Assembly: GCA_003645455.1 (NCBI GenBank)
Contig: QNFE01000012.1
Coordinates: 1 to 43,447, forward strand
Source of the DNA: Gammaproteobacteria bacterium
GTDB lineage: Bacteria; Pseudomonadota; Gammaproteobacteria; QNFE01
DNA length: 43,447 nt
Direction of reading: 5' to 3'
In this document: positions 35,546-43,323 of the stretch, piece after piece
Layout: the number at the start of each line of letters is the position of its first letter
Numbering within the stretch: the first letter of the stretch is position 1
Position numbers and translations under genes: made by a program
The notes under the pieces: model-generated
Seen by the model: the letters and a program-made list of their open reading frames with translations, nothing else
Databases searched by the model: none
Told to the model about the DNA's origin: nothing

Positions 35546-35947
35546 ATGTTTTTATGGGACGACTTAATGATAAATGATTTAAAATTTTATGATGGTAGCA
35601 TCCAAGATATAAAACGAGTGCCAGAGGATATAAAAAAACTTTTCCCTTGTGCTTTTGAGGTGGATTCAAGATATTTAATAGAGGCAGCCGCTCGTCGCCA
35701 AAAATGGATAGATCAAGCCATAAGTTTAAATTTATATTTGGAAGAAGCATCTGGTAAAATGCTTGATAATTTATACAAACTTGCCTGGGTGCGAGGTTTA
35801 AAAACAACCTATTATCTAAGATCAAAAGGTGCCACCGGAGTAGAAAAAAGCACAGAGGCAACCGACAATAACCCCACCACGAATAACGAGCCACGAGAAC
35901 CTGCCGCCTGTTCCATCTTAGATCCCGAATGCGAGGCTTGCCAATAA
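35546..35947 (+). pseudogene. Duplicated 3' fragment of nrdA
   Basis: From Trp at 35555 on, this reads as the last 130 residues of NrdA, including LIEAAARRQKWIDQAISLN and the redox tail ACSILDPECEACQ. It lacks the ATP-cone, barrel and active-site Cys residues, so it cannot be a reductase. The frame is intact and a chance ATG stands at 35546, but no promoter or ribosome site supports expression. Compared with the nrdA end it is three codons shorter (EATDNNPTTNN against EATAMNTESTTTNN). It is best explained as the scar of R-M insertion by homologous recombination. Confidence 0.9.
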
Positions 35948-35992
35948 TTATAAAACAAAATGCCAAAAATAAAAGACATTCCAAAAATTGAT
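35555..35992 (+). repeat. Long direct repeat, copy 2
   Basis: These 438 bases match 29499-29945, including the 12-base gap ATTATAAAACAAA and the first codons MPKIKDIPK of the next gene. The distance between copies is about 6.06 kb, and the AlwI-type operon lies exactly between them. Recombination between the copies would delete that operon cleanly and leave an intact nrdA. Confidence 0.9.
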
Positions 35993-38608
35993 TCTGCGGT
36001 TAATCAAACAAAAAAAAGACCAACAAAATCTTTTCAGTCAGAATTGTTTGATTTTTCAAAACCACAAAAATCTATTTTTGAATCAAGCTCCAAAAACAAA
36101 ATTAAAAAAATGCCAACATATATTAGTTTATTCAGTGGTGCTGGAGTTGGTTGTTATGGTTTTAAATTGGAAAATTTTAATTGCATCTCAACGGTAGAAA
36201 TATTAAAAAAAAGACTCAGCATTCAAATGCTTAATAATAAATGTTTATTTGAATCTGGCTATATTTGTGGGGATATTAGAAATACAGACATTAAAGATAG
36301 GTTAAAAAATAATCTGAAAAATTTTCTGAAAAATTCTAATAGAAAAGAGTTAGATGTATTGATTGCGACTCCCCCATGTCAAGGAATGTCTGTTGCAAAC
36401 CACAAGAAAAAACATGAAAAAAGCAGAAATTCATTAGTTGTTGAATCAATAACATTGACAAAAAAGTTTTTACCTAGATTTTTTATTTTTGAAAATGTTA
36501 GCTCGTTTTTAAATACAATTTGCACGGATGTAGATGGAAAAGATAAAAAAATTAGCAAAGCAATACAGGGAAATTTATCTGGAAATTATAATATTTTTTC
36601 TAAAATCATAAACTTTAAAAATTATGGCAACAATTCAAGCAGAACCAGAACTATCGTTATTGGAGTAAGAAAGGATCAGCAAAATATAACTCCGTTTGAT
36701 TTGTTTCCAGACATGCAAAAAGAAAAAAAATTGTATGATGTGATTGGAAAATTGCCATCATTAAAAATAATGGGGGAGATTTTAAAAGAGGATATCTATC
36801 ATCAGTTTAAAAAATATACACCCCATATGAGAAATTGGATCTCTGGCATTAAAGAGGGAGAGTCTGCTTTTGATAATGCTGATGAAAACAAAATTCCACA
36901 CAGAATTGTAAACGGAAAAATTGTTATAAATCAAAATAAAAATGGAGACAAGTATAAAAGACAATCATTTAATAAAGTGGCTCCATGCATCCACACAAGA
37001 AATGATATATTGTCAAGTCAAAATACAATTCACCCAAAAGATGATCGTGTATTTAGCATAAGAGAAGTAATGAAAATGATGACTATTCCAAAAAAATTTC
37101 GTTGGGGTCATCAATCAAAAGACGAATTAAATAATTTGTCGCTCATAGAAAAACAATTATATCTAAAAAAAGAAGAGATGAATATTCGTCAGTCTATTGG
37201 TGAAGCAGTTCCTACAAAAATTTTTCAACAAATTGCCAACAAAATAAAAAAACAGATTCTTAAAAAAAATATAACCAAAAAAGATGTTTTATCAATTGTT
37301 GATGACAATGATTTAAAACAAAATGACCACCTTAAATTATTTATTGAAAGCAACGAGTTAAAATTAGACTATACAACGTTATTAACAATAGCAGAGTTAT
37401 CCAACTCAAAAAGAATTCAAAATTCAGCATACTACACAACACAAAATATTGTTTATTCTATTGTAAAGAGGTTACCGGACTCTAAAAACTATAAGAATCT
37501 TTCAATTTTAGAACCATCAGTTGGTATCGGTGCTTTTTTACCACTATTGCTAAAAAAATATGAAGATGTAAATAGTGTAACTATTGATGTAATAGATGTT
37601 GACAGTAACTCTATTGAGCTGCTTAAAATTATGCTTAAAAAAATTAAAATCCCCCACAATATAAAAATCAATTTTTTAAATGATGATTTTTTAACACATA
37701 AGTTTAACAAAAAATATGATATTGTAGTTGGAAATCCGCCATTTGGCAAAATAATAAAAAATAAAAAAAAGTTATCTAAATACACAACGGAGACCGAAAA
37801 CAAAAAAACAAATAATATTTTTTCATTTTTTATAGAAAAAAGTTTAAAAGTAGGTAAAGCAGTTGCATTGATTGTGCCAAAATCATTGTTAAGCTCTCCA
37901 GAATTTAATAAAACAAGAGAAATATTATCCAAATATAACATTAAATGTCTTATCGATTATGGAGAAAAGGGTTTTAGTGGTGTAAAAATTGAAACTATTT
38001 CTTTTGTTTTGGATGCAGCTAAAAAATCTAATTCAGAAAATATGATTGAGGTAGAATCTTATATTACAAACAACATTAAAACTAAAAAACAAAAATATAT
38101 TTTTGATAAAAATTTTCCATATTGGCTGATATATCGTAATCATTTTTTTGACAGCATTTCTAACAAATTAATATTTAATATTTTTATGTCTTTCAGGGAC
38201 AGGCAAATTACAAAAAAACACACAACTAATATTGGAAAAATAAGAGTGTTGAAATCTAGGAACATTAAATCTAACAAGATTATCAATATTCCAGATTATG
38301 ATTGTTTTGTTAACGATGTAGATAATTTTTCTGTAGGTAAGTTTTTAAATAAGCCTGATTTGGTGTTAATTCCAAATTTAACCTATAATCCTAGGGCTTG
38401 TTTTTTGCCTAAAAACAGCATTACCGATGGATCTCTTGCTATTTTATCACCAAAAGACAATAAAATAAATATCACCAACAAAGATTTGGATTACTTTAAT
38501 ACTGATGAGTTTTCAAAATTTTATTCAATAGCTAGAAACCGAGGAACAAGATCACTAAATATTGATAATAATTCTGTATTTTATTTTGGCAAATTAAAAC
38601 AACCATGA
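35960..38608 (+). CDS. Fused C5-cytosine and N6-adenine DNA methyltransferase
   Basis: The product has 882 residues. Residues 1-10 are MPKIKDIPKI, copied from the RadC start, followed by a linker with FQSELFDFS (25-33), a beta-clamp-like peptide. Residues 53-430 are a C5-cytosine methyltransferase: LFSGAGVG, the catalytic Cys140 in ATPPCQGMS (PCQ), ENV (178-180), and the C-terminal GEAVPTKIFQQIANKI block. Residues 488 to about 880 are an Eco57I/TaqI-like N6-adenine methyltransferase with YYTTQNIV, LEPSVGIGAFLP and NPPF (592-595), plus a target-recognition-like tail (RVLKSRNIKSNK). One polypeptide can therefore methylate C and A, as needed for an asymmetric site. It overlaps the HNH gene by four bases. 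Confidence 0.9.
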   Translation: MPKIKDIPKIDSAVNQTKKRPTKSFQSELFDFSKPQKSIFESSSKNKIKKMPTYISLFSGAGVGCYGFKLENFNCISTVEILKKRLSIQMLNNKCLFESGYICGDIRNTDIKDRLKNNLKNFLKNSNRKELDVLIATPPCQGMSVANHKKKHEKSRNSLVVESITLTKKFLPRFFIFENVSSFLNTICTDVDGKDKKISKAIQGNLSGNYNIFSKIINFKNYGNNSSRTRTIVIGVRKDQQNITPFDLFPDMQKEKKLYDVIGKLPSLKIMGEILKEDIYHQFKKYTPHMRNWISGIKEGESAFDNADENKIPHRIVNGKIVINQNKNGDKYKRQSFNKVAPCIHTRNDILSSQNTIHPKDDRVFSIREVMKMMTIPKKFRWGHQSKDELNNLSLIEKQLYLKKEEMNIRQSIGEAVPTKIFQQIANKIKKQILKKNITKKDVLSIVDDNDLKQNDHLKLFIESNELKLDYTTLLTIAELSNSKRIQNSAYYTTQNIVYSIVKRLPDSKNYKNLSILEPSVGIGAFLPLLLKKYEDVNSVTIDVIDVDSNSIELLKIMLKKIKIPHNIKINFLNDDFLTHKFNKKYDIVVGNPPFGKIIKNKKKLSKYTTETENKKTNNIFSFFIEKSLKVGKAVALIVPKSLLSSPEFNKTREILSKYNIKCLIDYGEKGFSGVKIETISFVLDAAKKSNSENMIEVESYITNNIKTKKQKYIFDKNFPYWLIYRNHFFDSISNKLIFNIFMSFRDRQITKKHTTNIGKIRVLKSRNIKSNKIINIPDYDCFVNDVDNFSVGKFLNKPDLVLIPNLTYNPRACFLPKNSITDGSLAILSPKDNKINITNKDLDYFNTDEFSKFYSIARNRGTRSLNIDNNSVFYFGKLKQP

Positions 38609-39804
38609 TAAAAATTGAAAAACATTTGTCACAACATAACTTAGACATCCGCAAAAGTGGAGATGCTCGTTTTATGGATCAAAAAGTGACCCCTGATGTT
38701 TTATGTGTTGTGGCAGATTGTGTTTTGCAGTTTTCAAAAGATGGGAACAAAAAAGAATTTTCAACAAAAAACATTTGGGAGAGTGAATATGCTAACGAAA
38801 ATATAAAAGATATTTTTAATAAACCAGATGTATTAGATAAAAAAGCTAGTAGTGAATATGATAAGTTTTTTGCACAACCTTTAAGAATGTTAGCTTATTC
38901 CAAAATATTAAAATTAAGAAAAAAAGGAGGTAAAAATATTTTTACAATCAACAACAAAGAATTGCTGGAATTTATTTCTGTAAAAGAAAGAAATGCACTA
39001 ACTTTTATTGTTTTGTATTTAGAAAAAATATTAAAAGACAGCGGTATTTTGCATTTATTCGAAACCTTTTTTAAAGACAACACTAAAAATAATTTCAATA
39101 ACCTAAAAGGAGAATATGAAACATTTATAATTAAATGGACTCCAATAAATGGCAAAACTGAAGTTAGGAGAATTTTTACCAAAATTATAAACCCACTTTC
39201 ATACAACAGAAAATCACACGGAACAAAAGGTGGTTTTTTTTCACAAGATGTTATCGGCTATGATGAGCTGATGTATAACAGAAAAAATTGGAGAGATGTT
39301 ACTAAAATAAAAGGCGAGACAAGACAAGAGTATGAAAATAGAGCAAAACAGATTATTGAAGCACGAAAAAATGCTTTTGTTAGATTTACGATGGAAAAAG
39401 CAAAAAGATTGATAAGGGCAAGACATGTTGACATTAGTGAGGTAAAAGATAAATTAGCAGTCGGACAAGCAACACAAATTCATCATATTTTTTCAAAGTC
39501 AGATTATCCTGAAATTAAATCTTATTTGGAAAATTTGATATTATTGACAGCCACACAACATTCAACAAAAGCACATCCAAATAACAATACGAGATTAATC
39601 GACAAGGATTATCAGTTGCTGTGCTTGCTATCCAAAATGATTTCAATTAAAAAATCAGTAAAAGAATTAGATGATGGTTTTTATTCAAAAGACGATTTGA
39701 TTCTTGTTTTAAATGCTGGAATTAAACCGCAAGAAAAATTTATTGCGAATAAAACTTTTGATGATATAGAGCAAAAAATAACTTATGAATATCACAGAAA
39801 TTAA
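38605..39804 (+). CDS. HNH-type restriction endonuclease, partner of the fused methyltransferase
   Basis: The product has 399 residues. The C-terminal third contains a classical HNH core: QIHHIFSKSDYPEI (His293, His294), ENLILLT (Asn310), QHSTKAHPNN (His319, His324). This arrangement occurs in restriction enzymes. The N-terminal 250 residues have no motif I recognise and probably read DNA. The four-base overlap with the dual methyltransferase makes a two-gene R-M operon. It resembles in logic the Eco31I type, where an HNH enzyme pairs with one C5 and one N6 methyltransferase; sequence relation to Eco31I is not shown. nrdB starts 26 bases later. Confidence 0.8.
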   Translation: MIKIEKHLSQHNLDIRKSGDARFMDQKVTPDVLCVVADCVLQFSKDGNKKEFSTKNIWESEYANENIKDIFNKPDVLDKKASSEYDKFFAQPLRMLAYSKILKLRKKGGKNIFTINNKELLEFISVKERNALTFIVLYLEKILKDSGILHLFETFFKDNTKNNFNNLKGEYETFIIKWTPINGKTEVRRIFTKIINPLSYNRKSHGTKGGFFSQDVIGYDELMYNRKNWRDVTKIKGETRQEYENRAKQIIEARKNAFVRFTMEKAKRLIRARHVDISEVKDKLAVGQATQIHHIFSKSDYPEIKSYLENLILLTATQHSTKAHPNNNTRLIDKDYQLLCLLSKMISIKKSVKELDDGFYSKDDLILVLNAGIKPQEKFIANKTFDDIEQKITYEYHRN

Positions 39805-39830
39805 AAAATTTTAAAATTAAGGAGTAAAAA

Positions 39831-41879
39831 ATGATAAACTGGGATGACCCATTAGCACCAATAACTCATGCGGATTCGGATGATAATCTGTTAATGGATG
39901 AGGCAAATGAGATACAAGAGGATAAAAAACAAGTTGATGAATCTGCGGAATTATTATCCATCGAGCCGATTAACCCTGACCACAAAAGAGTCGTAAACGG
40001 CCAGACGGATATAAATCAACTTGCCCCTTTTAAATATCCGTGGGCATGGGATTACTTTCTTAATGCTAATAAAAACCACTGGACGCCACTTGATATAAAT
40101 ATGACGCAAGATATTGCCGATTATAATCAAAAACTCACTATTGAAGAAAAACATGTTTATGATAATGTGTTGGCATATTTAACCACCTCAGATATTTTGG
40201 CGATGCGGAATATCGGCTTGGCAGTGATGGAGAAAATGACAGCGCCTGAATTACAAATTTATCAAGCTCGACAAGTATACGAAGAGGCTTTGCATTGTTA
40301 TATTGACGGCACCCAAGTTTTAAGTGAAAATGGTTTTATTGATTTTAAGGATATCAAAAAAAGGACAAAAATAGCCCAATATAATGAAGACGGTAGTATT
40401 GAATTTGTTAATCATCTGGGTATAACTGCTGATGATTATACAGGAGATATGATAAGTTTTAAATCCGCAGTGTATAACAGTTGTGTGACTCCTAATCATC
40501 GTTGTGTAAGTATCAATGAAAGGGACAACAACAAATTAGAGATAATAGTTGCAGAGAAATTATCGCCCAGTAATAGAAAATTTCCAGTTGCAGGTTGTGT
40601 GCAAGATACAAAAAAACAAAAATTCTCTGATATAGATAAATTAAAAATTGCCTATCAAGCAGATGGCACAATTTGTAATGATGGTAATAAGTTAAAAGAT
40701 GGCACAATTATGTATCGTTGGCATTTTAAAAAACAAAGAAAAATTGATAGATTATTAAATATTCTACAAGATTTAAAACTAAAAAATAAAATAAGTGATA
40801 ATGAATATATTTATGCTTGGGTACCTGCAAACTACAATCTTGGCAAAGATTTTTCTTTTGTTGATTTAACTAATATTTCATATAACTATGCCAGAAATTT
40901 TATCAATGAACTTACTCTATGGGACGGCTCACAAAGCTCCCAAATGTTAAGATATTCATCAACTAATGAGTCGTGCATAAATATAACAAGTGCCGTAGCA
41001 ACTCTTGCAAATTATAGAACAGGAGAGCACAAAACTAAAACCAAAACAGACACGGACTATTGGACTTTAAACTTTGTTGACAAAAATTATACATCTGGCA
41101 GAAGCATTAAAAAAACATATCAAAAATACCGGGGCAAGGTTTATAGTGTTGGTGTGCCATCAACTATGATAATCACCAAATATCAGGGCAAAATTTGCAT
41201 AAGTGGCAATACCTGGACATATCAACATTGTATTGAAAGTTTAGGATTAGATCAAGCGGAGGTTTATAACCGTTATCGTGTTGTGCCACAAATAAACAAA
41301 AAAATTCAAATTACTAACCGCAGATTAGCCTCAATTTTGCGAGCAGATATTGACTTAAAAGATAGAAAAGAATTGGAAAATTTTGTTATGGCATATATCT
41401 TTTTTGCAGGGATTTTTGAGGGAGTTTGGTTTTATAATGGTTTTTCACCCATTTTTGCTTTGCAAAGACGTGGGATTATGAAAGGCACTGCCGAGCAATT
41501 TCAATACATTATGCGAGATGAGGTAATGCACTGCTCGTTTGGGATTAAAGTCGTCCGACAAATCATCAAAGAGGAGAATATAAAATTAGATCAAAAATTA
41601 TTAGACGAGATGTTTGCCGAGAGTCTCGAGGCTGAGTCCGCTTATGCAAATTATTTATTGCCAGAGCCTATGATAGGATATTCTGCTCAAAATCATATTG
41701 ATCAGTTTAAATATATTTGCAATCGCCGTGCTCGTCAGTTAGAAATTAAAGAGCCATATGATGATGCCATAAATGCCCTGCCGTGGTTAGATGAGCAAGC
41801 GAATTTACGCAAAGAGAAAAACTTTTTTGAAACTCGGGTTACCGAATATCAAACAGGTGGCGCATTAAAATGGGAATAA
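39831..41879 (+). CDS. nrdB: Class I ribonucleotide reductase beta subunit with intein
   Basis: The precursor has 682 residues: 377 of NrdB plus a 305-residue intein at 156-460. NrdB holds the metal centre and the tyrosyl radical that starts NrdA catalysis. Ligand motifs are EEALH (Glu152, His155) and the second RDEVMHCSFG pair. The radical Tyr is Y464 in TWTYQH, four residues after His155 once the intein is removed. The C-terminus GGALKWE is the usual NrdA-binding tail. AAGGAGT stands before the ATG. The gene once probably followed nrdA; two R-M operons now separate them, so its expression may depend on read-through from the R-M genes or on a promoter I cannot identify. Confidence 0.96.
   Translation: MINWDDPLAPITHADSDDNLLMDEANEIQEDKKQVDESAELLSIEPINPDHKRVVNGQTDINQLAPFKYPWAWDYFLNANKNHWTPLDINMTQDIADYNQKLTIEEKHVYDNVLAYLTTSDILAMRNIGLAVMEKMTAPELQIYQARQVYEEALHCYIDGTQVLSENGFIDFKDIKKRTKIAQYNEDGSIEFVNHLGITADDYTGDMISFKSAVYNSCVTPNHRCVSINERDNNKLEIIVAEKLSPSNRKFPVAGCVQDTKKQKFSDIDKLKIAYQADGTICNDGNKLKDGTIMYRWHFKKQRKIDRLLNILQDLKLKNKISDNEYIYAWVPANYNLGKDFSFVDLTNISYNYARNFINELTLWDGSQSSQMLRYSSTNESCINITSAVATLANYRTGEHKTKTKTDTDYWTLNFVDKNYTSGRSIKKTYQKYRGKVYSVGVPSTMIITKYQGKICISGNTWTYQHCIESLGLDQAEVYNRYRVVPQINKKIQITNRRLASILRADIDLKDRKELENFVMAYIFFAGIFEGVWFYNGFSPIFALQRRGIMKGTAEQFQYIMRDEVMHCSFGIKVVRQIIKEENIKLDQKLLDEMFAESLEAESAYANYLLPEPMIGYSAQNHIDQFKYICNRRARQLEIKEPYDDAINALPWLDEQANLRKEKNFFETRVTEYQTGGALKWE
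40296..41210 (+). other. Intein inside NrdB
   Basis: It starts at Cys156 (CYIDGTQVLSENG) and has block B NSCVTPNHRCVS. Endonuclease-like blocks follow (KIAYQADGTICNDG and LTLWDGSQSSQ), then block F KVYSVGVPSTMII, and it ends ICISGN at Asn460. The +1 residue is Thr461, a normal nucleophile. The penultimate residue is Gly instead of the usual His. Removal restores YEEALHTWTYQH, so the borders are exact. It sits between the metal-ligand His and the radical Tyr; unspliced protein would be inactive. Confidence 0.9.
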
Positions 41880-41882
41880 ATT

Positions 41883-42476
41883 TTAATATTTTTTCGGTTT
41901 ATATCTGAAATGCCCGCTAATTGGATAGTTAAAAAGCATATCATCTAATTTTGGTCCTAATCCTATGTTGTGAGCGATGATAGGGTTCAATGTTATTTTT
42001 GAGATTTTGTTGGTGACTATGCCAATATGAGGCAAGTGTCCCGGCAGCATCCAAGTTACTATATCGCCCGGTTTATAATCTTCGGAGTTTTTAGTGACAG
42101 GTAGTTTTTTGCCAAATCTTTTAAAAAAAACTTGTAAATTCGGCACTCGGCGATGATCAATGTTCTTATCAGTTGATTTCAAACCCCATATTCGTTCAGA
42201 TGGATATTTAGAAAAGTTCTTTTTCATATCAATATGCACCAATTTTTGTAAATCTGTGCCAACTTTACGATAAGAGCGGATTATTACATCAGTGCAGACC
42301 CCAGTATTTGCAGGCACATCTCCATTAGGGTATGCAATTTTTTTGTATGAGCCATCATAAACTACATTTTGTGTGGTTCGTTCAATTGCCGCTTTAACAA
42401 AATCTTGTTGAAAATTATCAGCATAAATATCATTTGATAAGAAAAAAAGCAGGAAAAAGAAAAGTAATTTTTTCAT
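41883..42476 (-). CDS. DUF1287 family exported protein
   Basis: The product has 197 residues. A Sec signal peptide (about residues 1-19, ending DIYA) is followed by the DUF1287 domain. Marker stretches are YDGSYKKIAYPNGDVPANTGVCTD, IRSYRKVGTDLQ, and NIDHRRVPNLQVFF, with PGDIVTWMLPGHLPHIGIV near the C-terminus. The conserved Cys (GVC) and His residues resemble an NlpC/P60-like amidase layout, so a periplasmic cell-wall hydrolase is possible but unproven. Its ATG overlaps the nitroreductase stop by four bases, so the two are co-translated. It is convergent with nrdB, three bases apart. Confidence 0.85.
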   Translation of the reverse strand: MKKLLFFFLLFFLSNDIYADNFQQDFVKAAIERTTQNVVYDGSYKKIAYPNGDVPANTGVCTDVIIRSYRKVGTDLQKLVHIDMKKNFSKYPSERIWGLKSTDKNIDHRRVPNLQVFFKRFGKKLPVTKNSEDYKPGDIVTWMLPGHLPHIGIVTNKISKITLNPIIAHNIGLGPKLDDMLFNYPISGHFRYKPKKY

Positions 42477-43129
42477 ATATGCACCAAAATATCAGATAAA
42501 TTATGGCGAGATTTGGGTAACACAGCATTAAAATCTTGTTGTTGGTGATGATAACCGATACACAATGCCAGCTCACATTTAAAACCTGCTAATTCTTTTT
42601 TAAATTCTTTATTTACTAATTCGGTATCTATACCCTCCAAAGGTGTGGAATCAATTTGCAGCCTTGCCAAGGTATGCAGGGTATTACCCAGTGCAAGATA
42701 AATTTGGTTTTTGCACCAATTGCCGGTGTCTCCTTTTTCATCAGTATTGAGTTCGGCAAACATAAAACTTTTAAAAGCTGTCCCATGATTTTCAGGTTTT
42801 AATCTTTCATCAATTATGGCTTTATTTATTATTTTGTCATAATCATTTTTATTATACTGTGGATTATGGGCGAACAAAATTGTCTGGCAACTCTTGATAA
42901 TATGCGGTTGATTGAACTGGTGTTTATTGGCAAAAGTCTCACTCATCCGCTGTTTTGCCTCATCGCTTGATATTACCACAAATTTCCAGGGTTGCGAGTT
43001 TATTGATGATGGCGATAATCGTATTGCCTCATATAAAATATCCAAATTCTCTGTTGATATTTTCTTATTAGGGTCATATGCTTTGGTGGCATGTCGCCAA
43101 AGTAAGTCTTTTATAATTGGATGTGTCAT
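42473..43129 (-). CDS. NfsB-like FMN nitroreductase
   Basis: The product has 218 residues and belongs to the nitroreductase family: NAD(P)H-dependent FMN enzymes that reduce nitro compounds and quinones. The N-terminal WRHATKAYDPNKKIS (FMN phosphate binding), LSPSSINSQPWKFVVI, the dimer region around FMFAELN, and the C-terminal LALCIGYHH match NfsB-type proteins. The length is normal. It is cytoplasmic, with no signal peptide. It stands upstream of and overlaps the DUF1287 gene. A MITE begins 23 bases before its start codon and may influence its promoter. Confidence 0.92.
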   Translation of the reverse strand: MTHPIIKDLLWRHATKAYDPNKKISTENLDILYEAIRLSPSSINSQPWKFVVISSDEAKQRMSETFANKHQFNQPHIIKSCQTILFAHNPQYNKNDYDKIINKAIIDERLKPENHGTAFKSFMFAELNTDEKGDTGNWCKNQIYLALGNTLHTLARLQIDSTPLEGIDTELVNKEFKKELAGFKCELALCIGYHHQQQDFNAVLPKSRHNLSDILVHI

Positions 43130-43151
43130 TTTATGTTAAATCTCCTAGATT

Positions 43152-43323
43152 TATTAGAGACCTTTGCATAATTCAAGTGCTGTTTAGAGAATGTGCGAGC
43201 ATAGTGCATTTTTATAGCAAAAATGAGGAATATGGTAATTCCCCTTTGATGAATTTTTGCTATGAGTATATGCAACCTATTTGTTTTGTAAATTGTGCTT
43301 GAATTATGCAAAGGTCTCTATTA
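43152..43323. mobile_element. 162-bp MITE with IS5-like ends and TATTA duplication
   Basis: GAGACCTTTGCATAATTC (43157-43174, continuing CAAG) and its inverted copy ending at 43318 bound a 162-bp element. The direct repeat TATTA stands at 43152-43156 and again at 43319-43323. The element carries no transposase frame; the open frames across it are chance. The ends match the partial element at 1-122, so at least two copies frame this window. GAGACCTTTGC-type ends are known from IS5-group elements. The remaining bases 43324-43447 are AT-rich with nothing recognisable. Confidence 0.8.

Noticed and set aside
35546-35947. Open frame of 133 residues as an independent gene
   Set aside because: It is the C-terminal part of NrdA without catalytic domains, lies in a direct repeat and has no ribosome site; treated as a pseudogene fragment.
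43117-43311. Two open frames of 61 residues on opposite strands
   Set aside because: Both read across the MITE and its terminal repeats; no coding evidence.
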